This document shows positions 1-10,948 of a stretch of 19,851 bases of DNA, in pieces. The translations under genes and the position numbers were made by a program. Origin of the DNA: Conidiobolus incongruus B7586 (taxonomy: Eukaryota > Entomophthoromycota > Entomophthoromycetes > Entomophthorales > Conidiobolaceae); the NCBI GenBank assembly GCA_000697335.1, contig JNEM01016215.1:1-19851 (forward strand), in the 5' to 3' direction. The notes below the pieces were generated by a model. It worked only from the letters and a program-made list of their open reading frames with translations, was not told where the DNA came from and searched no databases. The number at the start of each line of letters is the position of its first letter. Within the stretch, counting starts at the first letter, position 1.

Positions 1-575
1 ATAATCAATTAATTTTTTTTAATATTTAGTTAAATTATAAGGTATTTATTTTATATTTTAGTTGATTAATTTAATTTTAATATTAATATATATATAATAT
101 TTATAAAACTAATATTAAAATAGTTAGATAATTCTTTAATTAAGTAAAAAGATAATTTTTATTATATTTTTTTATTTTATTAATAATCAAAAAAATTATA
201 ATTAAAATTAATTTTTTAAATTTTAACAAGTTTTAGATAATTTCTCACTCAGCTAAATAAATAGTTTACCTAGTAATAAATAATAGATTTAGATAATAAT
301 TCATTATTAAAAGCTATTTGTAAATTTTAAATAATTTTAAATTATTTATAATTAAGTTTTATTAATATCAAAATAAAAAACTTTTAATGATTATTATTTG
401 GTTTAAGCAAAATTTAATTAAAAACCAATTTTAGAGAATTATTATATATATATATATTAATATTGTAAAGTTATATAATTTTTATTTATTTTATATATAT
501 GTTTATTTAAAACTAATAAAAATGTTTGAAAAATCAGATATTAAAAATTTCCCATATTTTTTAAATTTTAGGTAA
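1..575 (-). mobile_element. mariner-like element, right part, heavily decayed, cut by window edge
   Basis: This aligns base for base, with many transitions, to the right part of the full-length mariner at 15445-16755; position 1 corresponds to about 16158. It keeps the terminal block (TTTGAAAAATCAG, then TTTCCCAT) and ends in GGTAA followed by TA at 576-577, the expected mariner target site. By comparison with the better copy it holds the N-terminal, DNA-binding part of the transposase, read on the minus strand, but no open frame survives. Most differences from the better copy are C to T or G to A (for example GGTACCTATTTTACA there reads GGTATTTATTTTATA here), so this copy is older or was mutated harder. 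The catalytic part would lie left of the window. Confidence 0.8.
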
Positions 576-957
576 TATTATTAATAAGTAAACTTCAAGA
601 TATAAAATCTTGATATATCTTAAATGATGATTAATAAATAGTTTAGTTGATTTTATTATATATACCTATATCACAATATTCTTATTTATAGAAAATATAG
701 CTCCAAACTTAATAATATAAATTATTTAATTATAAAAATATAGTTTTATAAATTCTCCAATATAGCATTTGCTATATGTTATATTTATGTTATTTTTATA
801 GTATTTAGAAATATAAATTAAAAATATATCAAGTTTGAAGTATACAGGAAAATCAGATGAATTAGAGGAGTTTGATTAAACTCGAATAGATTTTAGCTCC
901 AAAGGACTAACACTCAAGAAATAATTGATAAATTATATTTATTTCATAATAGTCATA
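576..957. other. intergenic stretch between mariner relic and PFF1 relic
   Basis: AT-rich sequence with no open frame and no recognisable gene. The last hundred or so bases (from about 850) may be the vanished N-terminal part of the PFF1 relic that follows, but I cannot align them codon by codon with the intact gene. Confidence 0.5.
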
Positions 958-3452
958 ATATTTTTATTCCTTTCTTTTGTAATATTAAAAAATTGTTTAA
1001 AACTTCCAAATCCTCCATCTACTACCAATGCTTATAGCCTAAAAGAGCTAATGCTGCTTGAACTCAAAAACATTTAATTATAATAGCTATTTCACCCTAT
1101 GATTAGAATAATCTTCATAACAAAAAATTACTTAACTATATATTTGAATAAGTAAAATTACTACAAGATAAAAGTGATTAGATAGTTTATATTTTTGATA
1201 ACTCTAGCAAAATGTCAGTAGCCTACCATCCAAACAGTGTAACTAGAAAAAGTGGCTATACATATTATTTTCCAATGTCTAATTCAGTTATCCTGTTCAA
1301 TGGCACCAATCCCAATGGAAAAGCTATATTGATCAGAAATCACTATGACTATCGTCTTCTGAGTCATGGTGTCTGTGATGCTGGTATCGATGTTTTCGTT
1401 GGCTTAGAAACTTTCGAAATATTAATCCAAACATCAACCTTTGGCTAAGATGTGTTCGTGAATTTTAACAAAAGTGAAGAGATGCGTCTATTAAGTTCCA
1501 AAACTTATAAATTTTACCTTTAGTATAACAATACAAGTGCAATTACCAAGCTTGAAGTTTCTGAATTAAGCGAAAACAGTTTTTTTGTTCAAATATCAAA
1601 TATTGCACTTACCAATGCTTTCGTCAAAGGCCCATTCCATCATAGTAATATATTTGTTAAAAATTTACTTTCGATAGAATTTTTGAGAGTTAAAACAGAT
1701 TACATAGTATATATCAAAGAGTTCATGATTCTAGGTGTTGATATTCCAAATGCATATCGATCAAGTATTTAATCTTATAGAGAAAGATGATTTTAATCAT
1801 TCATCCTTTGTTATCACTTAACTAATGGTAACTTTATCAAAATATTAAAAATATCTGTAAATTTGGGCTTTTAATTTGATAAACCTTTATTCTTCGATTT
1901 ATTAAAAACTTCAACAACAATTTTCAATTTCTAAACTTGTTATATATTGATCTGTTATTTCATATTTTCGAAAGAGTTCTAGCTGTCTTTTATTTTTATA
2001 AATTTTCCAATTTCCGAACTTAGAACTAACATGTTATATTCCTTCTCTCCATGCTTGAAGTATTAATATCCAAAATTGCATTTTATGGCTATTATTTATT
2101 GAGTTACTTGATTTTATAGTCAGAAAATTAGGTACTATTTGGAATTACATGGTTAGTTATACTTGAGCGGATTTTGTATAATCATCTGTATATGTTGTTT
2201 ATAGTATTAACCCTATAATACCGATTATTGGGGATTATGATTTGTATTAAGTGGAATAAATATTAAATTTCTCATTTATTACAAAATTTAAGTTGAATGA
2301 AAATTTTATTATTATATAAAATGCTGTTCTTGCTCAAATTAGTAGTCCAAAAAATCAAATTATCACTATTAATTTATTATTATTATTATAATTATTCAAA
2401 CTTGGTGCTTAGTTGTGGGACTTGTACTATATGTTCTATTTAATCTGAATATTGACTTGCCCAGAAGACATCCATCCTTATTTTTCCATATTTATATCGA
2501 ACCTAAGGCCATATGAAATTTCATTCAACCAATTGCTAGTTTAATTGTAAATTTTTTGGTGGCATTACAGTCTTTAGTATCTGATTTCCTAGTATTAGCA
2601 ATTCATCTAAGTTCAGTCAAAGGAAATTGGCTGTACTTACCCTACATCATCTGTTCATTAATTATAACTTTGCATTTTTACCATTAGATCCTAATTGGTT
2701 AACAACTTGTAGTGTCTTAATATTGTAATTATCTTCCTTTAGAAAAATGCTATGATAACCATTATCCTGCCAGTTATTTTAGCTCGATTTCCATACTAAA
2801 ACCTCTTCCTTCCCGATATATTTCACCATGTGGCGGAATTAGATCCCGGCACGCTGGATACTACAATTTCGATTATCACTTTGGTATTAATCCAAAGATC
2901 AACAAATTGTTGGTGCTGTACACTAAAACACATCAAAATTGACTTGATCTTTCACTCTCTAGTGCACTTTTGACAGAATCTATTTTGATAAAAAAAGCAT
3001 TGTATTACCTTATTATCAACGCACCTGTCTCGAGTTACCGAATTATACTCGAGTAAACGAAAATATTCACTAACTTACAGTGGATTTCAAAGCGCCCAAA
3101 TCCAAATTGTATCTCATCTACTTCTTCCAACCAGTTCGCAACCTCCAAATTGTTCAGCGTGATTTCTAACTTTATAACTATATACTCTAATCCCACCATC
3201 CCCCATTCCACACTGGAACATTGTCGATTTTTCAGTAATGAGAAACAACTTTCATGGTCATCAAAATTCCAGTATAATTATAATACTACCAATTCATCAG
3301 AAATTGGTATATTGGCCAAATGCTATCTGGAAAGAAACTTAGAATTTGATTCGATTTTGCATCAATTACAGATGGCTGTTTTAAATAATTTAGAATTGAG
3401 AGTAATAGAAGTGAAAACTAAGTATTGTTTGAAGGCTAAAAATAATAATTGA
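958..3452 (+). pseudogene. decayed paralog of PFF1 (M28 vacuolar membrane protease)
   Basis: This is a broken second copy of the intact protease gene at 6406-9021, in the same orientation. Homology starts in the first membrane segment (958 on) and runs to the stop at 3450-3452, where NLELRVIEVKTKYCLKAK matches the intact C-terminus NTNLGVMEVRSEYHLKPD. The best block (1212-1490) keeps NHYDYR (intact: AHYDSR), CDAG (TDAG) and SEEM (GEEM), so the zinc His, the bridging Asp and the Glu-Glu pair are still readable. The block with the final zinc His (intact FYHT) is unrecognisable. In-frame stops replace Tyr (TAT to TAA before DVFVNF), Gln (TAA before VKLL), Arg (TAG after KSD) and Trp (TAG in KFYL-stop-YNN), and frame changes separate the blocks. 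The middle membrane region (about 1800-2430) is only weakly alignable. Open pieces remain at 1212-1448 and 3150-3452. The divergence implies an old tandem duplication, not a recent one. Confidence 0.88.
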
Positions 3453-5492
3453 AGTACTTTCAACTATAGTGATAAAATGCTAATTTGTTTTAAAAATATT
3501 ATTATTATTATTATTAATCAACAATATCAAAATAAATACTATATTGCTTAAATATATAATATATTCAATTTTGTGTAGAAAATATATTGAATCGAAAGAG
3601 GTATAATCAAATCTAACACTTTCTCAATATTATTAATATCAATTTTCAATTTATATATGTATATATTTTAACATTTGATTGATCTTTATTTGATATATTT
3701 CATAAATTGTAAATAGAATAAGTTCAAATTTTTATTCTATAGATTGATTTAAGTTTAAAATTATTTAATTCAAATAATTCATTACCCAATTTATTCTATT
3801 CCATATAATTCTATATAATTTAATCCTAAAAATAATCTATCGATTTATAATTTGCACATTATTAATTCAAATCCAATTTAAAGTTATGTAGCTCGAGATA
3901 TAACTTTTAATAAAGATAAATATAGTTTAATAATTTATTATATTATTCATCTTAGATTTTGATTTAAACCTATTAATTTCAAGTAAATTTTATACTCAAA
4001 CAAGAATTAATATAGAATCAGATTGAAAACGCACTTGTTGAATTTACAATCTGCAATAAAGCAAAATAGAAATAATATATTGACTGGGATCGATTCATAG
4101 TCGTATATTATATCAAAGTATTCAACCTTCAATCATTAATAATATCTATATTTATATTTTCAAATCTTACCAAATTCAATTTTGTTGCTATAAAATTATC
4201 AATTGATAATATATATCGATAATATTATTAATTATAAAATTTATGCAAATTCTAAATAATATTAACCAATTAAATTCTATATAATTACTACTATAATTTA
4301 AAAATTCAAATATAAGGTTTATCTTTACTAAACACTAAAAAATTATACTTGTATATTCTTATTAAATATATTTTGAAAAAGAATTGGGATTTGGTTATAT
4401 TGATTTTTGAGTATTATATTATCTGAATTAAAATAACAATAGAAATATACCAATGTGGATTTTTATTAAATCAATAATATATGAAAAGGAATAGCACATG
4501 ATTAAAATAATATTTATTACAAAAATAAGACTAATAGCAAATTGGCTTTTGTTAGTATTTCAAGTGTTAGCATTGAAATTGTCAAGAATTTTAAAGATTA
4601 TTTGGAATCAAATAATTATAAAGAATTGATAATTAAAGTATTTTCAATCCATAATATTACAATTTTGTGAATAGTTGTTAATTTTTGTAATTAATATGTT
4701 CAAAATTACCATACTTTAATTTAAAAATGATTAAAATACTTTAATAGTGAACTGCATTGATCAATCCAGTTTTCTATATTATTGAATCATAATGCGTTAC
4801 TACTAATTATTTCAATCTTGATTCTAGTTAATATGCCATTACAAATTTAATCAGCAGTATTATATGGATCATATCCGGAGTAAGTCAAAAAATTAATTAA
4901 AATTAATTAGAAATTAAGATTGAAATAAGTTATTAAAGGAATAAAATAATAATGGGGATTTTAAATGAACTAGAAATTAGTTAATATTAACTAGTAGTTT
5001 TAATTTTTTTAGTTGTACCATTGAACAAAAGGATTTATATAACTAGTTGCTTTAAGTTATAATATTAATGCTTTTAAAAAATATATTGAAATTTTATATA
5101 TTGAAAAAAAAACTATTGAAATATTCGATTAGAAGATTTTTAATTCATTTAATATCCATTTTAAAAGATTTTTTCTAACAGCATTCTCAATATATCTTGT
5201 AAATATCCAATTTGAAGTATCATCAATTAAAAAATCCCGAAAATTTTAATTAATAAAATAAAAATATTTTATAGTAAATTAATCTAAAACTATTTGTAAA
5301 TATCTTATATATTACAAATATTAAATGAAATTTTTAAAGTATATTCTCTTGCATATCAATTCCATTAAATTCCAAAAAATTTTATAAATTTGGAAATCCT
5401 TTATATCTTTTATAGTAATTTTAAGTCAATCATTGATTTATAAATTTGGTATTATTACTTGATTTGGCTTCGCAAATACTATATCAATACTA

Positions 5493-5660
5493 ATGCCCGA
5501 GCCATGTCCATTGATGTGGAGTAAATTTAAAGGATTCGGTTGTGTATTCTTTTTAAATTTTTATGAAATGGTTATTGAGTTGAATGATAATATTAAGAAT
5601 CAATCAAAAAAATTATTTTATATACCATTAAACCCTACTTTATTTTTATTACATAATTAA
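5493..5660 (+). CDS. possible short ORF, 55 codons, unrecognised
   Basis: ATG to TAA frame starting MPEPCPLMWSKFKGFG. Its first 60 bases are richer in G and C than the surroundings, and the rest falls back to the local AT-rich background with Asn, Lys, Phe and Leu codons. I recognise no family, signal peptide or domain. In DNA this AT-rich, 55 codons without a stop is somewhat unusual but can occur by chance. It may be a relic exon or noise. Confidence 0.15.
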   Translation: MPEPCPLMWSKFKGFGCVFFLNFYEMVIELNDNIKNQSKKLFYIPLNPTLFLLHN

Positions 5661-6168
5661 CATTCAAAAAGTAATTAATAATCGCCCCATAATTAAATTT
5701 TAAAGTAAATTAAAGGTTATAAGAAATTTCAGAGTATTAAAATCATAGAATTACAGTTATTATAAGTATATAACTTAATATTCATTGGTAATTTATCACC
5801 AATATATGTGTAACAAACATGATTTTTATATTAGAATTATGATTTTTCACACCACGATAAATATTGATTATAATCCATTTTAAAAACTGTCTAATCTAGA
5901 TAAATAAGCGAACTTCGTCTGAAAACCTTACCATTTAGGGTCAAATATACGAATTGTGGTGAATACAGTCGTTACCTGTTTTTGTAAAGTTATAGTCACT
6001 TTAGCGAACTGTAAACAATTTTCATATGATTGAAGTTGCTACTATTAAATTGGATTCACACCAATAGTCAAATAATTTATATTTTTTAGACGATTTATTA
6101 TGTCATCCCTTTATAATTTACAATAGTAAATAGTTAATTTATTTCCATGTCAAGTCGTCTAATTCTAA

Positions 6169-6176
6169 TATAAAAG
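6169..6176 (+). promoter_or_regulatory. candidate TATA box upstream of PFF1
   Basis: TATAAAAG stands about 230 bases before the PFF1 start codon, with CCAAT about 110 bases further upstream (near 6060). Two AGCGAACT octamers, near 5907 and 6003, stand out in an AT-rich background. The distance to the ATG would mean a 5' leader of roughly 200 bases. This is a motif match only, and TATA-like strings are common in such DNA. Confidence 0.25.
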
Positions 6177-6253
6177 GGAATTAAAAGTGTAATAAATTAA
6201 TATCATTAAAAATTGACAAATGTGGATAAAATTTATCAAACGAGTAGGGAGTT

Positions 6254-6282
6254 ATAATAATAACAATAATAATAATAATAAT
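6254..6282. repeat. (AAT)n microsatellite
   Basis: Imperfect AAT/ATA trinucleotide run with one AAC interruption, inside the probable PFF1 leader or proximal promoter. Confidence 0.8.
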
Positions 6283-6405
6283 ATAAATTACCCGATTCAA
6301 ATTTAATTTTTTATTATATATTAGTTAATATTTTGAATATTATTATTTTTCATTCTGATTTATAATTATCATATATTTATAATATATTAATTAAAATAAA
6401 AATAG

Positions 6406-9021
6406 ATGTCAATAAGTCGTAAACGTAAGGTTACGACTTTAACGGAGGGAGACGATACACAAAGTCCCTTGTTAGTTATTACAACAAATGATCATTTTCA
6501 AATACCAAAGCCTAATTGGTTTTTTACAATATTCCTAATTTTAACTATATTCCTAAGCTTTCTGGTGGTTAACAACTCTTTAGACCTTAAAGAATTACCT
6601 CCAACTAGTGATATTTACAACCCTCGGGAGGGTTTTAGAGCAGCGAGAGCTCAAGAGCATTTGAATACGATAGCTACACTACCTCACGGTGTGAACAGTG
6701 ATAATAACGCGAAGGTTTTGGAGTACTTGATAGACCAGGTGAAGCGTTTAGAATCCAAAAGTGACCGTATTTCATATATCTATGATAATAGCAGTGAGTT
6801 GGTCATACCTCAACATAGGGAGGGTCTCAACAACTGGTTGGGGAGTTTTGCTACATATTTTCCGGTATCGAACCTTGTTGTTCGCTTCAATGGGACGAAT
6901 TCTAACGGTCGTGCAGTGTTGATCAGTGCTCATTATGATTCGAGACCGCTAAGTCCAGGTGCAACGGATGCTGGTGTAGGAGTGTCAGTGGCTCTGGAAA
7001 TTTTGGAAGCATTAATCCATCAACCAATTGAGGGTTATGATGTGCTGGTTAATTTCAACAATGGGGAAGAGATGTTCCTTCTAGGTGCGAGGGGTTACCA
7101 ACACCATCCCTGGTTCAATTCTACCGATGTATTCATTAATCTCGAAGGCTCGGGGTCTGATGGAAAAGCCCTGTTATTTCAAGCTTCCAATTTCGCAATC
7201 ACCAAAGCACTTACACGCGGGACCCAACATCATGTGAATATTGTAGGAAATGACCTCTTCTCGTTGAGGCTGCTCCCAAGTGCTACAGACTATCAAGTCT
7301 ACACTAAAGATTTGGGAATTCCAGGCATTGATATGGCAATGTATAGGAATCGAGCTTTTTATCACACAGTTCAAGATGATTTACAACATGCTCCCATTGG
7401 TACTACATATCATATGGGTTTATTCGCATATGAGGGTATTCGTAATCTCCAAGGGTTTAAGATTGAGAAAACTTTCGACAAATTGGTGTATTTTGATATA
7501 TTGAATTGGTACTCGGTGGTTCTAACATTCAATTCTTGGTACATGTTGATTGGATTGTTCTTTGCTGTAGAATTTCTAATAGTTTCATATTTGTACAATT
7601 CTTCAAATTTTACTTTTACCAGAGATCAATTAGTGAATGGTATGTTGAAGGGATGTGGTTTTAGCCTGTTGGGATTTGTGTTGACATTGGTTATTGGAGT
7701 TCTCTTGACTCAGCAAATTATTAGTATTAATCCAATGGTTATTCACTCATGGCCCAGATCCGTATTTGTTTTATATTTGCTATTAGCAGTTTGGAGCCAG
7801 TTGCTGAGTGTGATGATTTGGATCAAGTCTGACGACAGTGCAACAATATCCAGTGTCAGAATGTCGAGCTGGTTGGGTACTTTACTCATGTTCAACATGT
7901 TAGTGGTGATTCAGTTCATAACCCATTGGTACGGCCTTGCCTCCCTGTTTTTCTTTACGATTCAAGCCTTCAGTGTCCTCGCGGCGTTTGCGATCTACAT
8001 CCATTTCAACTCCAATATAGATTTGCCCAATTATCCACCATCGCCACGCTTCCACAGTCGGAATGACCCTCAAACCCTAGGACAGAGGTTACAACCTTTT
8101 GTAACCCTAATTGTGAATTTTGTATCGAGTGCATTGATCATCCTTGGAATTGGATTACCTCTAATCCTTGCTAGTCACCAGGTTCCACCCACGGGAGGAT
8201 CCCCATACCTTCCCTACCTCATCGCTATTGTATTTTCGGGATTCTCATGTCTCCAACTCAGTCCCAACCTCTTGGAAATGAGCAATCCCAAACGCGTGTT
8301 CCTAATATTGAGCAGTTGGATTGTCATCCTCTACCTGTTCCTCCTCTTCCAATTCCCATACACCTCAACCTCGCCAATCCCGGTAAATTTCAATCACGTT
8401 GTCTATCTAGACTCTAACACTTTGCAACCAGTGAATTCCACTGTAACCTTAGAAATTTCATCAAAGTCTGGCCTCATTTTACAAACCTTACCCCAAAAGG
8501 TTTTAAATGTTGACAGGAACGTCAAAAAGGTGAAAAGTTTGTTTGATGTAGTTTATTTGGAGGGAGAATTGCCACAATTACCATCCTACAAGGATAGTAG
8601 ACCTAAATTGATCAATTACACCAAATTAGATAAGGATATTTACAGTGTGGAATTTGATTTCAATCCACCAGAATCCAAGGTCTGTGGTCTAGAATTCTCT
8701 GTACCTGCGAATTTCTTACAAGTGGCACAATCCCACCAAGAGTTTGTACCAATGGTCGATAGTACCGTCACCAGTACTCTAACAGACCATATTCGCATCT
8801 TCCGTAACGACCTCACCTCCCCGTGGAGATTCCGATTCCAGTACCAGCATTCCGACGGTGCAGAGGAGGGATTTTTGGTAGCAGCTCAATGTTATATTGA
8901 AAGATCTCAAGAGTTGGCTAAAATTTTAAGATCTTTACCGGAGTGGGCAACTGTTCAAAATACAAATTTAGGTGTGATGGAAGTACGATCAGAATATCAT
9001 TTAAAGCCTGATAGAAATTAA
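6406..9021 (+). CDS. PFF1: vacuolar membrane protease, peptidase family M28 (PFF1-like), intact
   Basis: An 871-residue two-zinc aminopeptidase-type enzyme that in fungi sits in the vacuolar membrane. Residues about 37-56 form the first membrane segment. The M28 domain (about 75-350) carries every ligand: His176 (AHYDSR), bridging Asp188 (TDAG), Glu221 as general base and Glu222 as ligand (NGEEM), Glu247 (NLEGSG) and His320 (FYHTVQDD). Eight further hydrophobic segments follow, at about 373-396, 415-437, 452-472, 488-507, 510-533, 565-588, 600-618 and 630-650, giving the nine expected for PFF1. Residues 655-871 form the soluble C-terminal region. The length falls within the family range (yeast Pff1 is close to 980, several others are shorter). 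An in-frame TAG immediately precedes the ATG, which supports this start. There is no intron, unlike the two small genes downstream. AATAAA occurs about 30 and 40 bases after the stop. The in vivo substrate is not known from sequence. Confidence 0.95.
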   Translation: MSISRKRKVTTLTEGDDTQSPLLVITTNDHFQIPKPNWFFTIFLILTIFLSFLVVNNSLDLKELPPTSDIYNPREGFRAARAQEHLNTIATLPHGVNSDNNAKVLEYLIDQVKRLESKSDRISYIYDNSSELVIPQHREGLNNWLGSFATYFPVSNLVVRFNGTNSNGRAVLISAHYDSRPLSPGATDAGVGVSVALEILEALIHQPIEGYDVLVNFNNGEEMFLLGARGYQHHPWFNSTDVFINLEGSGSDGKALLFQASNFAITKALTRGTQHHVNIVGNDLFSLRLLPSATDYQVYTKDLGIPGIDMAMYRNRAFYHTVQDDLQHAPIGTTYHMGLFAYEGIRNLQGFKIEKTFDKLVYFDILNWYSVVLTFNSWYMLIGLFFAVEFLIVSYLYNSSNFTFTRDQLVNGMLKGCGFSLLGFVLTLVIGVLLTQQIISINPMVIHSWPRSVFVLYLLLAVWSQLLSVMIWIKSDDSATISSVRMSSWLGTLLMFNMLVVIQFITHWYGLASLFFFTIQAFSVLAAFAIYIHFNSNIDLPNYPPSPRFHSRNDPQTLGQRLQPFVTLIVNFVSSALIILGIGLPLILASHQVPPTGGSPYLPYLIAIVFSGFSCLQLSPNLLEMSNPKRVFLILSSWIVILYLFLLFQFPYTSTSPIPVNFNHVVYLDSNTLQPVNSTVTLEISSKSGLILQTLPQKVLNVDRNVKKVKSLFDVVYLEGELPQLPSYKDSRPKLINYTKLDKDIYSVEFDFNPPESKVCGLEFSVPANFLQVAQSHQEFVPMVDSTVTSTLTDHIRIFRNDLTSPWRFRFQYQHSDGAEEGFLVAAQCYIERSQELAKILRSLPEWATVQNTNLGVMEVRSEYHLKPDRN

Positions 9022-9567
9022 TTAAAAATCATATTTATTTTAACATCAAAATAAACAAATAATAAAAGAATGTTAAAATTAAATTAATAATTCTTCACTC
9101 ATTTTTTGGATTAAGGATTGTATAAAATTATGGATTTGAAAAGTATTTTTAATTTTTATAAGATTAATTTTGAGTAAGTGATTCAATTATTAAAATTTCT
9201 TAACAATTGTCAATAAAATCTTTAAAGTATTAATTCAATTTAAATTGTATTATATTTATTCAAATTGAAATCAATTAGGAATAATATATTAAAATTGTTA
9301 CAATTTTATACATATTAAAGATAATTTAATACCATGAGGAAGTGAATCAATTTAGAGTTAAGTTATTATAATAGAGATTTAATTGTATATATAATTTAAA
9401 AATTAATTTGGTTTAATTTAGCATAATTATTAAATTTTTAATAGAAAATGTTTAAATTGACATTAATTATTGAATCGATTCCCCAAAATCATTAAATATA
9501 AAAACTTCTTTTGTTAATATCAAAAATAAAAATACTAATCTATAATAATTCACTTTACAATATTTAA
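9022..9567. other. convergent intergenic region
   Basis: The tail-to-tail gap between PFF1 (plus) and the acyl-CoA-binding protein gene (minus). AATAAA at 9050-9055 and 9061-9066 is a plausible PFF1 polyadenylation signal. The rest is AT-rich, without open frames or recognisable RNA genes. Confidence 0.5.
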
Positions 9568-10022
9568 TCATTTTTTCATATTTTTTTCCAATATCAAATT
9601 AGCAATTTGTACATATTTGTCAATTGCTTCTTCTTGACCCATTCCTAACACCTCCGTTAATACCTGTACAATACTCATCTATAGCAATTACCTTGTAAAT
9701 TTTGCCAAGCGAACCATTTATTACGACCTTCAAAGTCTAACGTATTGGGTTTGTCTATTCTAAATTAGTAAGATTCTACAGTAGGTGGTTGAAATTACCT
9801 GAAGTATTATCCCCGTTGACAGCTTGTTGGTAATGAGCATATAAATCCAATAACATTTCGTAACCTGGGCTTATTTTTATGGTTTTGATTTGTTCGTTAA
9901 GGTTACGTACTTCATCCTAATTGGAATTAATAGTAGTTCAAATTGAATTTAGATTGAATTACTAATTTTTGTTTTAAATTATCAGTAGTTGGTGAGGATT
10001 GGGAATCAGATTTATCTGTCAT
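9568..10022 (-). CDS. acyl-CoA-binding protein (ACBP), four exons, intact
   Basis: A small cytosolic carrier that binds medium- and long-chain acyl-CoA esters and delivers them to lipid synthesis. My exon model on the minus strand is 10022-9963, 9916-9799, 9754-9692 and 9644-9568. Introns of 46, 44 and 47 nt all start GTAAT and end AG, with TTACTAAT in the second and TTAAC in the third near the acceptor. The joined frame encodes 105 residues. After an approximately 20-residue Ser/Thr-rich N-terminus comes the four-helix ACBP fold: LYAHYQQAVNGD, then LDFEGRNKWFAWQNLQGMG, then DKYVQIANLI. The ligand tyrosines (LY and KY) and the Lys of NKW are kept. The usual Lys of the YKQA motif is Gln here (YQQA), which is unusual because that Lys contacts the CoA head group. 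It converges with PFF1 and diverges from the palmitoyltransferase subunit gene. The splice sites were chosen by eye to keep the family pattern, and each is the only one that fits. Confidence 0.9.
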
Positions 10023-10948
10023 TTTTTTAAATTAATTTAATTTTGATATTGGAATCAATTATATAAATAGTTAGAGTTGACTGGGTTTGTGAAAGAATAA
10101 ATACAAAATAAAATATATAATCAAAATTATGGGATTGAAAATATCATCTTTACAATTATTTAATTTATTTGATTCAAATAATATTTTGGATTATCCATTT
10201 AATTATTAATTTCAGGTTCATTTTTAAAAAAATATAAATTGATATATATATATATATATAATTTGTCACTAAATAAAAACTAATTATGAAATATAAATTA
10301 ATATTTCAAATACTCTATAGCTTTTGATCAGTAAAATTAATTTAATTAAAACTTGAGTTATTCAATTTTTTAGATTGAATATTGATATTGTCAAATTTAT
10401 GTGATTAATTTTACTAAATACTTTACTGAATATCTCAGGATTTCTCGACTTCATTCATAAATATTTCACATATCATTTCAAATAGTTTGGCCTGAATAAA
10501 ATATTGAGATATGATTAAATGTTAATATTTTTATTTCAAATAGTTTTTTAATTGAATTATTAAAATTTCAATGAAGTAAATCTTGGAAAATTATTATCAC
10601 TTTGCTATCTTCAAAAGAATAATTTTATTAATATATATTCCCAACTGTTTTTATAATGAATCCAAAAAATTAATTCCAATTAATTAATTGTTATGAATGT
10701 ATAAGAAATTAAATAATTTCAATTATAACGACTTAATCATGTTATATCTTTATTCAACATAATTTTTAATAATATACCAATTCTACCATCTGTCCTCATA
10801 AAACATTCCGAATATCTAATTTATCCAAACTTCAATTTACACAATAGTCTAACCATCGCCAATCCCATATTTGCCTAGAATCTAGCCACTTATTTAAAGT
10901 TTAACAACTTCTCACATAACCTCTTGTTATCATTATTTACAAATCAAA
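10023..10948. promoter_or_regulatory. shared divergent promoter region (ACBP / SPT small subunit)
   Basis: 926 bases between two head-to-head genes, expected to hold both promoters. The ACBP side is plain AT-rich sequence with an (AT)n run at 10242-10262. The approximately 170 bases before the SPT small subunit start (10780-10948) are rich in C and T on the plus strand (short CCATC, CCTC and CTTC strings), as often seen in fungal leaders. I see no further gene. Confidence 0.45.
10242..10262. repeat. (AT)n microsatellite
   Basis: An uninterrupted AT dinucleotide run of about 20 bases in the divergent promoter region. Confidence 0.85.

Larger units (their letters stand above)
3453..6405. other. 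long intergenic region upstream of PFF1
   Basis: About 2.9 kb with no recognisable gene. It holds an (ATT)n run near 3499-3518, an (AAT)n run at about 6254-6282, and stretches of A/T low complexity. Two weak coding hints are an unbroken frame without ATG at about 4504-4671, read KNFKDYLESNN, and a 55-codon ATG frame at 5493-5660 listed separately. Around 4858-4890 the string GGAGTAAGTC resembles a splice donor, but I could not build a gene from it. The last 500 bases are the likely PFF1 promoter and leader. Confidence 0.5.

Noticed and set aside
1212-3452. The two open frames at 1212-1448 and 3150-3452 as independent genes
   Set aside because: Both match PFF1 in the correct order and are surviving pieces of one pseudogene.
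958-3452. Alternative genetic code in which TAA/TAG encode an amino acid
   Set aside because: The stops in the relic replace several different residues (Tyr, Gln, Arg, Trp) and frames shift as well. The intact PFF1, ACBP and SPT genes use stops normally.
4504-4671. Unbroken frame in the intergenic desert
   Set aside because: It has no ATG start, plain AT-driven composition (Lys, Asn, Ile) and no recognisable motif.
7174-7598. Short frames on both strands inside PFF1
   Set aside because: They are shadows of the intact protease gene with no independent signal.
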